Source: Littorina saxatilis (lineage: Eukaryota > Mollusca > Gastropoda > Littorinimorpha > Littorinidae). Taken from it: a DNA stretch of 64,000 nucleotides. A program made the translations under genes and the position numbers. Shown here in pieces: positions 10,721-21,882 of this stretch. The notes beneath the pieces are model-generated. The model worked only from the letters and a program-made list of their open reading frames with translations. It was not told the DNA's origin and searched no databases. The DNA is taken from positions 25,748,523 to 25,812,522 of the forward strand of contig NC_090255.1 in NCBI RefSeq assembly GCF_037325665.1, in the 5' to 3' direction. The stretch's first letter is position 1. Each line of letters begins with the position of its first letter.

Positions 10721-10728
10721 TCTCCGCC

Positions 10729-11156
10729 ACCCCCCGCGGGTTGGGGGGAGTCCCATATTGGTTAGGACGAGAAAGAATTTACCCGATGCTAACCAGCATG
10801 TCGTAAGAGGCGACTAACAGGTTCTGTTTCTCCTTTTACCCTTGTTAAGTGTTTCTTGTATAGAATATAGTCAATGTTTGTAAAGATTTTAGTCGGGCAG
10901 TATGTAAGAAATGTTACGTCCTTTGCCGTACTGGAAACTTGCATTCTCCCAGTAAGGTCATATATTGTACTACGTTGCAAGCCGGCCCTGGAGCAATTTT
11001 TTGATTAGTGCTTTTGTGAACAAGAAACACTTAACAAGTGGCTCTATCCCATCTCCCCCCTTTCCCCTATCCCATCTCCCCCCTTCCCCCGTCGCGATAT
11101 AACATTGAATGGTTGAAAACGACGTTAAACACCAAATAAAGAAAGAAAGAAAGAAA
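10729..11156 (+). mobile_element. Full-length SINE, family E
   Basis: A 428-bp insert is flanked by the 11-bp duplication GTCTCTCCGCC (10718-10728 and 11157-11167). It starts in a C/G-rich head containing CGCGGGTTGGGG and AATTTACCCGATGCT, continues through GTCGTAAGAGGCGACTAAC, and ends with GTTGAAAACGACGTTAAACA, CCAAATAAAG and a GAAA repeat. A reverse copy lies at 34.05-34.43 kb and tails occur at 2.99, 28.6 and 44.55 kb. The head does not look clearly tRNA-derived. Confidence 0.85.
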
Positions 11157-11167
11157 GTCTCTCCGCC

Positions 11168-11690
11168 TCTGTCTTTCTATGTGTGTGTGTGTGTCTCTCC
11201 TCACTCTCTCTCTCTCTCATCCGACTCCTGGCACACAGGTCAAAGCAGAGGTGTCAGTCTTGTTAACTTGAGTGCACGTGTACCCAGCAGGAGGGGGGTG
11301 ATTCGGGTCAGAAGTGGGGTAAGCACTTTAGTCTTCAGTCTTTGGGTTCTTGCTTTCAGTGGAGAAGATGCCAACACAAAATTGCACTATGCTCTACTAT
11401 TCAAGTTATTGTCCTTGTCTATCGGACACGAAGAAGGGAAGCTACAATCGCCCCAGGCCGAGTCACAGAGTTGACATGATCAGGACACAGCTTCACGGTG
11501 TGTCATGTAATACATACCAGCTGATGGTTGAATCCAAAACTAGTGCGGTGGCTAATGACAGCTGCCGTGTATAACCTCATTCATTGAGAAGATTAGCAAA
11601 GCCATATATACTCTTTGTTTCCTAAGCCTGGACCATCGAGACGGTTACCTCATAGATCTGTTCATTCTTCAGTTTGTCGGTGTCAAAAGT
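11168..11690. other. No gene recognised
   Basis: A CT/GT microsatellite (to about 11218) is followed by sequence with only short open frames (11109-11474 crosses the SINE boundary and is rejected). Confidence 0.4.
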
Positions 11691-11692
11691 TA

Positions 11693-12177
11693 TACCCCCA
11701 TTCCACATAACCGTTCTAGGTCCCGTTCCCGTACCAACCAAGGACGGCTGCCACAACAATAGAACGCTGCGCAAACGGCCGTTTTTGGCATCTTTGAGCA
11801 GCGTCTGACCATAGTTGCAGCTGTCCTTGGTCGGTACGGCGGGAACGGGACCTAGAACGGATGTGTGGAATGCGGGTATGACAACTCAGTGTGTAAGAGC
11901 GCTACCGTTGCGTTACCGTTGTTTTAAGTTCCTTTAACGATCCAAGCGTTCCGTTACCGGCGATGGGTTGAGGTTCCATTACCGTTCATTCTGATCGGGA
12001 GGGGAACGGCTACAAATGTGAACATGCAGCCCAAACTCAGCCGTCCCTACCGTTCAAAGCAGTTCCGTTAACGATCAGTTACGTTCATTGCGGTTCTGTC
12101 CCGATCCCTCCCGTGCCCGCACCGTTCCTTGGTCGGTACGGGAACGGGACCTAGAACTGTTGTGTGGAATGGGGGTA
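11693..12177. mobile_element. MITE-like element with one left and two right inverted arms
   Basis: The left arm begins TACCCCCATTCCACATAACC and runs through CTAGGTCCCGTTCCCGTACC (11693-11746). The same arm recurs inverted twice: 11827-11878 and 12127-12177, ending TGTGTGGAATGCGGGTA and TGTGTGGAATGGGGGTA. The interior is rich in GTTCCGTTACCG-like motifs. No transposase. TA at the ends would fit a mariner-type target, but the superfamily is not certain. Confidence 0.65.
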
Positions 12178-12727
12178 CAAGACTCGACCACTTGGCTTAT
12201 GGTGGAGACAGCTGGAAGATCTCTGGATATAATTGACGAGGAGTAGTCTTCCTTTTAGAAAATGCGTACTCTGCCTTGCAGATTAGAAGTTTGTGCTGTC
12301 GGGGCTGGGTAAAGGAAGTGGCCGGGGAGGGGAGGGGAAGGGGGGGGAGTGGGTAAGAGAGACGAAAGAGGAAACTGGACAGGGAAAAGTCACTGCCTGA
12401 AGCATTCAATAAAGCCAGAAAAAAAGAAATTACGACATGCAGGTTTTCAATTCATACTTTTGCAAAGTATCTGCACAAGCATGTGTGCCTCTGTGAGTAT
12501 GTTCGTGGCTGCTTTCATGGGGTGCCTGTATCCTCAGGAATTTGAGGATTTCTTTTATCTCTCTTTTTCTGACACCGTTGATTTAACGTCATTTTTACAG
12601 GATAGGGTTTTTTTCCTTTCAGTTATAAGTTGTAGTAGTTTGACCTTATTGTTTTAGTATAAGTAGAGCTCATTCACCAGTAGCAAAGACTCAGTCCGTC
12701 AGTGTGTCTTGGGTGTGTGTGATAGGC

Positions 12728-12746
12728 CAGGGGGGGGGGGGGGGGA
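12728..12746. repeat. Poly-G run
   Basis: An uninterrupted G tract at the edge of an H-family copy. The other H copy (42.64 kb) has a C tract at the equivalent edge. Confidence 0.85.
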
Positions 12747-13045
12747 CCTCTCCCGTGACCGGCCACCTGCAATGTACGGACAGGTTTGCACTGGCCCTAG
12801 GGTGTCCGTTCATGAAAGGGACTGCTGTAGCAGTAAAACTAGTGTGATACATAAGTAATCAATTTATCCACTTGACTATATTCACAACAGGGACTTATCA
12901 CTCTTCTTTGCATGTTATTATGCCTACGTATTTTCAAATACTCTGCAACACATGTAACCCAAATTCAACATGTGCCCGTACAATACCGCTTCCTTAATGA
13001 AAACATTGCTTCGGCCATGTTGATTTTAATCAACCAATTATCTTG
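12747..13045 (+). repeat. Interspersed repeat, family H (copy 1)
   Basis: About 300 bp are collinear, in reverse orientation, with 42640-42960: CCGTGACCGGCCACCTGCAA, then GTCCGTTCATGA, TTTATCCACTTGACTATATT, CATGTGCCCGTACAATACC and CATGTTGATTTTAATCAACC. Both copies have a homopolymer next to the GTGACCGG end. No ORF. Class unknown. Confidence 0.75.
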
Positions 13046-13096
13046 TCTAAACTCTTACGCGGTTATCTTTACTGTATGTCACTAGAGGCAGTCACC

Positions 13097-13636
13097 ATGA
13101 GTACCTCCCGGACGGCCAATCCGGCGCACCAGCACTCCACCAGCCTATCAGGAACCTCCTTACAAATTCCGCAAGAGCACCGCAGCCAATCAACGCACAG
13201 CACCCCAAGAAGTGTCGACCAATCAATAAAGTCGCGCACCAGCACTCGACAGTCGAACCTTTCCAACACAACAGTCAACACAAATTCGACTTCTCTGTCT
13301 ACGACTGTGTCTGACACTTCTTCTAACGTTCGACCCGGCTACTATCCGAGTTCGGGATACCCCACCACCAACCCGCTCCCTGGGCCCTTCCCGAGAGGGG
13401 GCTACCCAATTTCGCAGTTGGAGCATTCGTATGGGTACCCGAGCGCCAACTTCCCTTGCTGCGAGGTACCCGGGGTGGTGGACCTTAGGATGAATGTCTA
13501 CTACCCGAGTTCCGAGTTTCCTGGAGGTGGAATTTTCCCAGGAGAGATGGAGCAAGATGATGGATCCCTACCCTTCATTGGCGCCAAAGCGTCGGGTGGA
13601 GGCTACCCCGGATATGACCCGTTGGGAGTCCCCTGA
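13097..13636 (+). CDS. Hypothetical Pro/Gly/Tyr-rich protein, single exon (candidate only)
   Basis: An uninterrupted 179-codon frame starts at an ATG in good context (CACCATGAG); an upstream in-frame ATG at 13043 has a poorer context. Residues about 5-85 are Ser/Thr/Gln-rich. Residues about 90-179 are Pro/Gly/Tyr-rich with repeated YPSS.(Y/E)(F)P and GGGYPGYDP-like motifs. There is no signal peptide, membrane segment or known catalytic motif. The GC-richer composition and YP periodicity differ from surrounding AT-rich DNA, which argues for real coding. Against it: no recognised family, and it begins directly after an H-family repeat. It could be an exon of a larger gene, a captured fragment or chance. 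Confidence 0.35.
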   Translation: MSTSRTANPAHQHSTSLSGTSLQIPQEHRSQSTHSTPRSVDQSIKSRTSTRQSNLSNTTVNTNSTSLSTTVSDTSSNVRPGYYPSSGYPTTNPLPGPFPRGGYPISQLEHSYGYPSANFPCCEVPGVVDLRMNVYYPSSEFPGGGIFPGEMEQDDGSLPFIGAKASGGGYPGYDPLGVP

Positions 13637-13639
13637 GTG

Positions 13640-14333
13640 GTGGGTGGGGATGGCGGGTACCCCAGTGGACAGCCCATGTACTAACACACGTCTGATATGG
13701 CTCACATCCTGAGTTCTTTAGACCCTCTCAACAATGTCCCTGGCTATCCCACGTGAATTAGGTCTGACGAGGTTAAAATCCCCAGCTCTCTGGACACTCT
13801 CAACAATTACAGGGGTTTTAGCTATGCTACGTGATCTGTTGGTATTAATGAACGGGTACTGGTACTAACTAAACTAATTAGCCGGATTACAACGAAATCG
13901 GTACATGAAATCCGGCGTTGGGACTGAACATATCAGCTATGTTTGGTGATCGGTGTGTACAGGTAGACATGCATTAATAACTTGTACGTACAGTATCGGT
14001 ATTTTCAGTGTGTTAGCTACTACCCCCATCCCCCCCCCCCTATATACGGTGGTGTATAGATTGTGTGTGTTATTTTTTTTATTAATTACATTGTGTCATC
14101 ATGCTTATGAAGAGAAGGTGGGATAAGATGACTACACTATATGGCACGCCATCACAAAAACCGAGGACATGCAGAGCCACGCATGCAGACTTCAAACTGA
14201 CTTGTGTTTTCTTGACACCCTCGACACGAGATCGATTTACGAGTGAAAGAGATATAGAGTCTACCTCTTTAATCTTACTTTCTCCGACACCGGGACACGA
14301 TCCCGTACTCAGCACGACATAAGGTGATGTTAA
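13640..14333. other. No gene recognised
   Basis: Holds a C run near 14024 and an AT-rich stretch. Short frames at 14082-14387 run into the adjacent transposon and are not supported. Confidence 0.4.
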
Positions 14334-15299
14334 AGGCACAGTAAGCCTCCCGTAAACCATCACAGATACTGTCAGGCTTTTACACACAGTATAAACACCC
14401 TTCCATTTGAACGCTCACCAAACGGGAACATCCTAGGTGCCCTACGTTAAGAGCGAGCAATTTTCAAAGAATTTATTTTTGCGTGGTTTATCTTACCCCT
14501 GAGCCATTGTGAACCCGTGTGATCCAGTTTCCCTTTTTCACAATGCAGTCGTCAGTTTGTAATTTGAATGGGGCTCGCTGTGAGCTTATCTGCAATAGCA
14601 CGTTATGTACCTCTGACTTTTCACGAACAACTTGAAACTAATGTGATTCATAAGAACTCTAGCGATGGCTTTTGACTGCCTATAAACCGTCTGCTTCGAA
14701 AATCACGACCTTGCGTGACCCTGCTTTCGGGCTTTTCAAACTTTCAAAACTTCGAATTGTACTGATCTTGTCTTGATGAAAAAAGAATTCTTTTATGATT
14801 TAAGAATGTTTGTGTAACAAGCTGAGAATTTATTATTTAGATTTTAAAAGTTAGGTCTAGCGCCAAAACGCACCACGGTCCGAATCATTCTGATAATCAT
14901 CGCTCCACGGCTATCTCCAGTTGAAGGGAAGTAACTCATTTTTGACCTGAGTTCAGGATGGGTCCGATTGAGATGGAGACAATCCGAAAAAAATTTCTTT
15001 GAAATTTGCTCGCTCTTTACGTAGGGCACTTAGGATGTTCTCGTTCGGTAAGTGTTCAAATGGAAGCGTGTTTGTACTGTGTGTAAAAGCCTGCAGGCAT
15101 GAAAACAGCCGGAGGTGAAAAAAGAGGAAAATAAAGTGGGGGCCTGGGGGCCGCAGTAGGCCCCCAGTGGGGTCGAGGGGCAACGCCCCTTGTGGGGGCC
15201 AGGGGGCTCAGCTGAAGGGGTTTCAGCATTTCTGAGCCTTAAAATGGGCATATACACAAGCTTTATAACTGAAGGGGCTGTAGGCATTTCAAAATCTGA

Positions 15300-15850
15300 A
15301 ATTGACATTACTGAATAACCAGACAGAGGAAGAGCCATAGGGTGGTTCCAAGAGGGTTTTGGAGTCTTGTGATGACGGAGGGGGACACCAGAAGCCTTCT
15401 GGCAATCTCCCGTACGCCAAAACCCTCTTGGAACCACCCTATGGCTCTTCCTCTGTCCAGCAGGCTTAACTTCTGTCGTCCGACCATCGTGATGTTGTGC
15501 CCTGGTCCGCCCAAGCCCTGGATTTTATTGAGTAACCAGTGACCAGTGTTCACAGTCAAAGCATCAAGCTTCCAAGTGCAGTGCATCATTTTGTCAGAAA
15601 CACGCTATAGAAAAAATGGTGAGTCAGCATAAAACGGTAACATTTTCCAACTTTTTACCAATTTTCAACGCTCAGCCTCTGACGCCCGAGTAGCACGTGC
15701 AGCACACCAAGCCTGTACAACAAAGCCAGGAGTCCACTCTGTGCGTGTGTGTAAGATCAGCGTTGTAGCTTTCAAAGTTTTGACAATAGCATCGATTTGC
15801 AAAAACACATGAAAATGAAGGGTGTTCCCTAACTTTTTGTGAGTAGTTTA
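15300..15850 (-). pseudogene. Tc1-like transposase N-terminal fragment
   Basis: Minus-strand frame 15589-15308 contains GRQKLSLLDRGRAIGWF, QEGFGVREIARRLLVSPSVI and TRLQ, typical of the first paired-type helix-turn-helix of Tc1 transposases. After TRLQ the sequence runs into an inverted copy of its own start, so the second HTH and the DDE domain are absent. Near 15820-15850, GTGTTCCCTAACTTTTTGTG resembles a Tc1 terminal inverted repeat at the 5' side. It is a broken DNA transposon. Confidence 0.75.
15328..15455. repeat. Inverted duplication within the Tc1 fragment
   Basis: GGAAGAGCCATAGGGTGGTT plus CCAAGAGGGTTTTGG (about 15328-15362) recurs inverted at about 15418-15452 with a spacer near 55 bp. 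The near-perfect match implies a recent fold-back event or template switch. Confidence 0.85.
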
Positions 15851-16458
15851 TGATCCGATTCGCGGCCCCACGCTGTTGAAATCGCCACATTTCATCTGTT
15901 AGAGGGTCATCGCAAACTTTGGAAACCTCCGAATTTCCAAGAGAAAAATGTGTTCGAGCGCGGCAGGCAGTGAAGAAAGGCTCGAATCGGTCTGTTTGCG
16001 GACTCTGCAATTTACGGTTTATCCAATTGAGCAGTGGCGGGAGTAACGCTTGCCACGTCTTTCGTTTTGCCTCTTTCTTTGGGGGGTCTTCTTTTTTTTC
16101 CGGCGGAAATTTTAAAAAAAAAGCGAAAGTGTGACAAAAAAACGGCGGAATTTCCGCTGAAAAGAGAAAGTTTTCATGCCTGAGCCTGACAGTATCTGTG
16201 ATGGTTTACGGGAGGCGTACTGTGCGGGCGTGATTTCCGGTATTGCGGAATATTCATAACAGCCGTCCAGCACCAAAACGAGGCGCCATTGTTGTAGAGG
16301 AGCAAGTCCACGAAAATAAATGTTTTGAAAATTTCTCACGCTCGACAGAAAGCAGCCAGGATGTTCCCGTTCGGTGAGCGTTCAAATGGAAGTATGCTTG
16401 TACTGTATGTAGACGCTCGGGGAGCTCTGTGATGGTTTACGGGAGGCTTACTGTACCT

Positions 16459-17790
16459 TTAAGTGTTCAAAAACATTCAACCCCGATTTGTTAAAACATT
16501 TTTTTTTTATTTGATTATTATTATTTCTATTTTTGTTTGGGGGTGGCTTTCTAGTGCGTCATATAGGGCGCAGGGACGCAGTTTGGGGAACCTAAGTGAC
16601 TGACTTCGGAGTTTCTTTAAAGTGCTCCAAGTGTTTCTACATGATTTTGGCATCGTTGATGTTTGGAAAATCGGAAAGTCGATCGGGAAATCTTTTTTGT
16701 GGGGTCACTGAGAAATTGCCGATTTTGTAACTTTACCCTGGAGTTTGGCTTCGTCTGTTCATAAACGGATGCCTCCTTGTCAGTTCAATGTTATCTTTTT
16801 TCGTGAATAAATTGCTTCTTTTGACGTGATACCTTTGCTTTGTGTCAGTCTTTAAACTGATTAATAAAATAATATTTAAAAACAAATGTCACTGTTGCAT
16901 CGATGCTCTTGGAGTTTGAAAGTGTTGTCATAAAATACTTTAAAGGGCGCCCGCTTTGTTTCTGTAATAGTGTATGTGTGTGTGTGTGTGTGTGTGTTGA
17001 GGGGGGGGGGGGTTGTTAACAGGTGGTTATGACGTTACTGCAATCACTAAGTTTACCATAATGATAAGTCATTCACAGTCTTAGCCACACTGCCCCGCAG
17101 TATGGTGGTGGCTGAGAAACAGAAAAGCGATAGGCGTTGGAATGGAGTGATTGGCAATCGGACGGGTTGACTATAAAAACCATCACTATTCCTCAACTTC
17201 TCGTTTCACACACAGCGGGCAGATCTTTTCAGTGGATATTTAATCACTGACGTAATACCTGACGAGAGAAGCCGCTCAGTTTCAGCCTCCATACCCGTCC
17301 GGTGTAGCATGTGAGATTGGCCCCTCTTGTCACTTTTCGCCCTCGGCCTCGTTATCTTGTATAAACTCCACACTGAACAAAAAAATCACCCTTCAATAGT
17401 ACTGACCTTGCATTCATGGGTAAAATTTGTCAAACCAATTTTTTAATTCAAACTTAGAAATTTGATTCATACTTTAATGGTTTCCTTCTCATTTAAGGGA
17501 CGTAACCACTCGGTATACGTTTTCGAAGAAGTCGATTTTTTGGGTGAATTCTATTAAATTTCACCACCAATTTTCTTCACATGCAAGAAACTGACATGGT
17601 TTTCGTCCTTAAATAGGTTCACTTCTTTAATTTTAACAGGAAACAACATTTCAGTCTCGAGTACATATCGAGGGGGTAATATGGCGGCAGGGCCAACATG
17701 ACGGCGTCACACTGGCCAGCACACGGAGTCAGATATGCTTGTGCAAGCATAACTGTAAATAGCAAGCCTTGCCTGATGCTCTCCGGCACC
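16459..17790. other. No gene recognised; one TATA-like site
   Basis: AT-rich sequence with a GT/G run near 16977-17012. At about 17172 TATAAAAA is followed by about 60 bp of pyrimidine-rich sequence, which looks like a core promoter, but no coding exon follows. Nothing else is supported. Confidence 0.35.
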
Positions 17791-18034
17791 AGGCCAAACA
17801 GAACTATATCTTGGTTTAGGGTAGACCGACCGACCGTATTTTTTCCCCCAATTGCCAACCCTAAAACTTTTTTGGGATTTCTCAAAAAACACACACACAA
17901 AAACAACCTCTGGCACATTTTGCGAGCCATACCAAGACTAGAAATAATGAGAGAAAAAAAAGCCGACCTACCGACCCTATATTTTTTGGGTAATGTCAAG
18001 TTACCCTAAACCAACATATATTTTTGTTTGGCCC
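17791..18034. mobile_element. MITE M1 (GGCC-box family, TIR type TTGGTTTAGGGTAAC)
   Basis: Left arm AGGCCAAACAG...TTGGTTTAGGGTA; right arm GTTACCCTAAACCAACATAT then TTTTTGTTTGGCC. The interior carries GACCGACCGACC and GCCGACCTACCGACCCTAT. No ORF. Same TIR type as the copy at 39.3 kb. The outer AT tract of the left arm is degraded. Confidence 0.75.
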
Positions 18035-18212
18035 AACAGTCGAACTTTACAGATGTTTTTGTTTTTGTTTATCAATTCTCTCTTTCTTTCATGGAGCGGC
18101 AGATACTCGTATCCGCTTGAATTTCTCTAACACTTATATTATGAGCGACTGTCTACTATTGCCGGATCCGCAGCAACGGTTACATTCAAGGTTGTATTCA
18201 AATGGGCTAATC

Positions 18213-18601
18213 GGGCGGGGATGTAGCTCAGTCGGTAGTGCGCTGGATTTGTATTCAGTTGGCCCAGGGACCTATAATTATATGAGTTGGCCACTGTCAG
18301 CGTGAGTTCGTCCCCACGTTCGGCGAGAGACTGATTTATTTCTCCGAGTCAACTTTGTGTGCAGACTCCAAACACCCCCGTGTGTACACGCAAGCACAAG
18401 ACCAAGTACGCACGAAAAAGATCCTGTAATCCATGTCAGAGTTCGGTGGGTTATAGAAACACGAAAATAGCATGCTTCCTCCAAAAACGGCGTATGGCTG
18501 CCTAAATGGCGGGGTAAAAAACGGTCATACTAGTAAAATTCCACTCGTGCAAAATACACGAGTGTACGTGGAAGTTTCAGCCCCCGAACGCAGAAGAAGA
18601 A
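18213..18601 (+). mobile_element. tRNA-headed SINE with LINE-like tail
   Basis: A 389-bp insert has the perfect 12-bp duplication AATGGGCTAATC (18201-18212 and 18602-18613). The head GGATGTAGCTCAGTCGGTAG is a Pol III A box; the B-box region is degraded. The body includes CGTGTGTACACGCAAGCACA and AAAAAGATCCTGTAATCCAT. The tail CGAACGCAGAAGAAGAA matches the end of the LINE at 5.85 kb. Confidence 0.9.
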
Positions 18602-19752
18602 AATGGGCTAATCAACTTACTGTTACAACACAAAACACAACTCGATCCATGACTAAACCGTATGGACGGGAAATCCCCTCAAACAATGCACATAAGAACG
18701 GCTCCATGGGAGACAACCGCTGCCAAACCACTCCCCTTGTCATTACAAGAGATTGGCCTCCCTTGACACTCGGTGCGCAACACCCACTTAGAATTCATTT
18801 ATCCCCGAGTACGCTAGTACTTGGGCTCAGCAGACTTTAATTGTGTGTGTGTCTGTCTGTCTGGACTTAACAGCTTATTGCTGGGAAGCTACTGGGCGCA
18901 GTTCGTTCAAAAGTTGATACACTAACTTGATAATAGGTCCGATTGATCGTATTAAAACTTCATTATGTTACCTGGGACCAAAATGCGAAATAATCCACAA
19001 AAACGACTCTTGGCGGTGGGCGCAATTGGAATTGAAAAATGTCATGAATCCTGAAGAATTTTGTGTCCCCCAGACGCTGACGGATTTGTATAATTAAAAA
19101 CCAAAAAAACGTCACCACAGACATTACGAATCCGGATTTCCCGAAGAATCCCACCCATGTATGAAGAATTAATAACGAAGGCAGCCATTAAATTTGTCCA
19201 TCAAATTAATATGAAAAAACAAACAAACCCACATACGCGAAAAATATTAATTTGTTAACAAACAAACCCACATACGCGAAAAATATTAATTTGTACTAAT
19301 TTGCACCAGGAGTACGCCCTTCACCCGGCCCTTCAAACACATTTTCCCCCGCACCATCACCAACATTAATATCATCGGCCCCCTCCCTGGAGTCGTTTCA
19401 CTCCCGTCTTGGCAGCAGTCTCCTGTTTTAACCTCCCCACCTTCTTAATCTCCCTGTTCGCCGGAGCTAGCCACTCTCGGTAACAGGACTCTGCGACGTT
19501 CGCAAGAACCCAGTACTCTACGGAAGAAGAAGAATGCGGGAGTGTACACCCCCCCCCCCCCCCCCCCTAAAAAAAAAACTAAAAAAAAAACCCCACCACC
19601 ACCCTCAGTAGTATTTTGTCCAGTCTGAAGAGCTTGTCAAGTAGAATTTGCTTCCTCAGAATTTCATAGCTCAAGTGATCCGTGGGTAATCAGCTTGCGA
19701 TTCAAGAAAACCATGCAATATTCACATGTTCTGCTCAGAAAAACAAAAAACA
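18602..19752. other. No gene recognised; C and A runs near 19.55 kb
   Basis: Contains a 54-bp direct repeat around 19212-19305 (ACAAACCCACATACGCGAAA then AATATTAATTTGT twice) and a C/A homopolymer patch at 19550-19590. No coding evidence. Confidence 0.4.
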
Positions 19753-20869
19753 AACAAGTCGCGTAAGGCGAAATTACTACATTTAGTCAAGCTGTGGAAC
19801 TCACAGAATGAAATTGAACGTAGTCCGCCGCTAGTGCAAACGGCAGTGAAAGTGACGAGCCTGTTTGGCGCGGTAGCGGTTGCGCTGTGCTTCATAGCAC
19901 GCTTTACTGTACCTCTCTTCGTTTTAACTTTCTGAGCGTGTTTTTAATCCAAACATATCATATCTACATGCTTTTGGAATCGGGAACCGACAAGGAATAA
20001 GATGAAAGTGTTTTTAAATTGATTTAAAAAATTTAATTTTGATCATAATTTTAATTTTTTTTACAATTTTTAGAGCTTGTTTTTTTTATCCAAATATAAC
20101 ATATTTATATGTTTTTGGAATCAGAAAATTATGAAGAATAAGATGAACGTAAATTTGGATCGTTTTATAAATTTTTAAAGCCATATGTACTCGATGACTA
20201 TACACGCTAATTGCTTTACCAACAGCTGGAGACAGACTAAATTAAGTTCCCTGCAAAATATTGTGGTCTAGGACCCCTTAAATGTTGAGATATTTGAATT
20301 TTCATTTTGATCTGGATCGTCCTATTTATAGATTTGGCAACACATGTAACGTTGATGCAAGGGAGAGAACACCGCGGCTTTGTTGACATCCTCACTTTTT
20401 CAGAGGCTAGAACAAGCTGTAATGCATGTATTATGGTCCGCGCATGGTGACGTATCGTCATTATATGGTCTTATGGTGCGTTTGACATCGATTGTGGGCA
20501 AACTACACTTTGTAAACACGGGAGTGCGTTAGTATGCCTTTAAGCCTCCAAGCTGAAATGCAATACCAAAGTCCGGCCTTCGTCGAAGATTGCCTGGCCA
20601 AAATTTCAATCAATTTGATTGAAAAATGAGGGTGTGACAGTGCCGTCTCAACTTTTACAAAAAGCCGGATATGACGTCATCAAAGACATTTATCGAAAAA
20701 ATGAAAAAAACGTCCGGGGATATCATACCCAGGAACTCTGTCAAATTTCATAAAGATTGGTCCAGTAGTTTAGTCTGAATCACTCTACACACACACACAC
20801 ACCACGACCCTCGTCTCGATTCCCCCTCTATGTTAAAACATTTAGTCAAAACTTGACTAAATGTAAAAA
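19753..20869 (+). mobile_element. Element A, copy 1 (Helentron/HINE-like candidate)
   Basis: It begins ACAAGTCGCGTAAGGCGA (mini-stem TCGC/GCGA), followed by ACATTTAGTCAAG at 19779-19791. It ends in the hairpin ACATTTAGTCAA-AAC-TTGACTAAATGT (20838-20864) then AAAAA. An internal AC microsatellite precedes the 3' end. No ORF. An AT-rich segment about 20182-20537, flanked by TTAA, is absent from the other copies and looks like a secondary MITE insertion. Confidence 0.75.
20180..20540. mobile_element. TTAA-flanked insertion within element A copy 1
   Basis: Copies 2 and 3 of element A lack this block. It runs from TTAA-AGCCATATGTACTC to GTTAGTATGCCT-TTAA. Terminal symmetry is weak. Probably a MITE with TTAA target preference. 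Confidence 0.45.
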
Positions 20870-21201
20870 CAACAACACCAACATCACAACCCTGACAAAT
20901 AGCACATCTGAGATTTCCCAAGCCTGATTACTCCCCCCTTCCCCTCTCCATGGACTGATGGCGTAGGTCAGACAACTGCTTATACCTGTCATAAACCCTG
21001 TTGCTTGACACAAATCAGTGATCACTCAACAGAGTACCCCCTAAAATCTGAGAAAATCACGTCTTAAAGGGGACCCAGTCTTAAAATACAGATAAGCTTA
21101 AGGGAGTTGTGCACAGCAAATTGTATTAAAAAAAAAAAAAAGCAAATGCTTACACAACTCTCCTTCATTTCCCATTACAGGGGAACCCCCCTTTTGTTAT
21201 A

Positions 21202-21550
21202 AGGCCAAAAAAAAAAAAATATCTGTTTCTGGTAACATGGCTAAAAAAAATAAGGTCGGTAGGTCGGGATTTTTTTTTTTTTTTACCCCAAATGTAGACC
21301 AATAAAACTAACTTTAAAAATCGCGCAAAGAGACTGGATTCACTATACATAGAGACAAGACACTCAACACATTTACAAATCGTCAGCGGACTTTCGTTTT
21401 CACACGTTTTTGTTGTTCATTTTCTCACCCTGTCCTTTACCACCAAAAAAAATTAAAAAATTTTGAGTTTGAAAAAAAAAAGTTTAGGGTCGGCGCCGAA
21501 ATTTAGGGTTGGTCAGGTGACCAGAAACAGACATTTTTTGTTTTGTGGCC
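21202..21550. mobile_element. MITE M2 (GGCC-box family, TIR type CTGTTTCTGGTAAC)
   Basis: Left arm AAGGCC, an A run, then ATCTGTTTCTGGTAAC; right arm GTGACCAGAAACAGAC, TTTTTTG and GTGGCC. The interior has AAGGTCGGTAGGTCGGGATT and TTAGGGTCGGCGCC. No ORF. Confidence 0.75.
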
Positions 21551-21561
21551 TAATGTTATAT

Positions 21562-21871
21562 TTGTTTGTTTGTTGTGCTTAACGCCCAGCCGACCACGAA
21601 GGGCCATATCAGGGCGGTGCTGCTTGGACATATAACGTGCCCCACACACAAGACAGAAGTCGCAGCACAGGCTTCATGTCTCACCCAGTCACATTATTCC
21701 GACACCGGACCAACCAGTCCTAGCACTAACCCCATAATGCCAGACGCCAGGCGGAGCAGCCACTAGATTGCCAATTTTAAAGTCTTAGGTATGACCCGGC
21801 CGGGGTTCGAACCCACGACCTCCCGATCACGGGGCGGACGCCTTACCACTAGGCCAACCGTGCCGGTATAA
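21562..21871 (-). mobile_element. tRNA-derived SINE with (CAAA)n tail
   Basis: A 310-bp insert is flanked by the 11-bp duplication TAATGTTATAT (21551-21561 and 21872-21882). Read on the minus strand, the head has A box TGGCCTAGTGGTAAGG and B box GGGTTCGAACCCC. The tail is GGGCGTTAAGCACAACAAAC plus CAAA repeats. The left duplication abuts MITE M2. Confidence 0.92.
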
Positions 21872-21882
21872 TAATGTTATAT

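Larger units (their letters stand above)
14334..16458. mobile_element. TTAA-flanked TIR element (family I) carrying a Tc1 piece
   Basis: The left end is TTAA then AGGCACAGTAAGCCTCCCGT; the right end is the inverted ACGGGAGGCTTACTGTACCT then TTAA (16459-16462). The arms extend through CTCACCAAACGGGAACATCC and AAGAGCGAGCAATTTTC. Parts of the right arm occur three times (about 14995-15095, 16188-16215, 16340-16458), so the right side is rearranged. TTAA targets with an AGGnAC end fit a Kolobok/piggyBac-like MITE; assignment is inference. The Tc1 remnant at 15.3-15.85 kb lies inside. Confidence 0.65.

Noticed and set aside
10278-10817. 179-codon Leu/Ser-rich frame
   Set aside because: Encoded by CT-rich simple sequence with a tandem duplication.
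17160-17230. TATA-box promoter for an unseen gene
   Set aside because: TATAAAAA alone in AT-rich DNA is weak, and no exon or RNA gene follows.
18213-18290. Possible tRNA genes at SINE heads (also 21.8, 22.3, 37.7, 50.7, 59.1, 60.9 kb)
   Set aside because: A and B boxes are present but the full cloverleaf is not, and the sequence runs on into repeated SINE bodies with target duplications.
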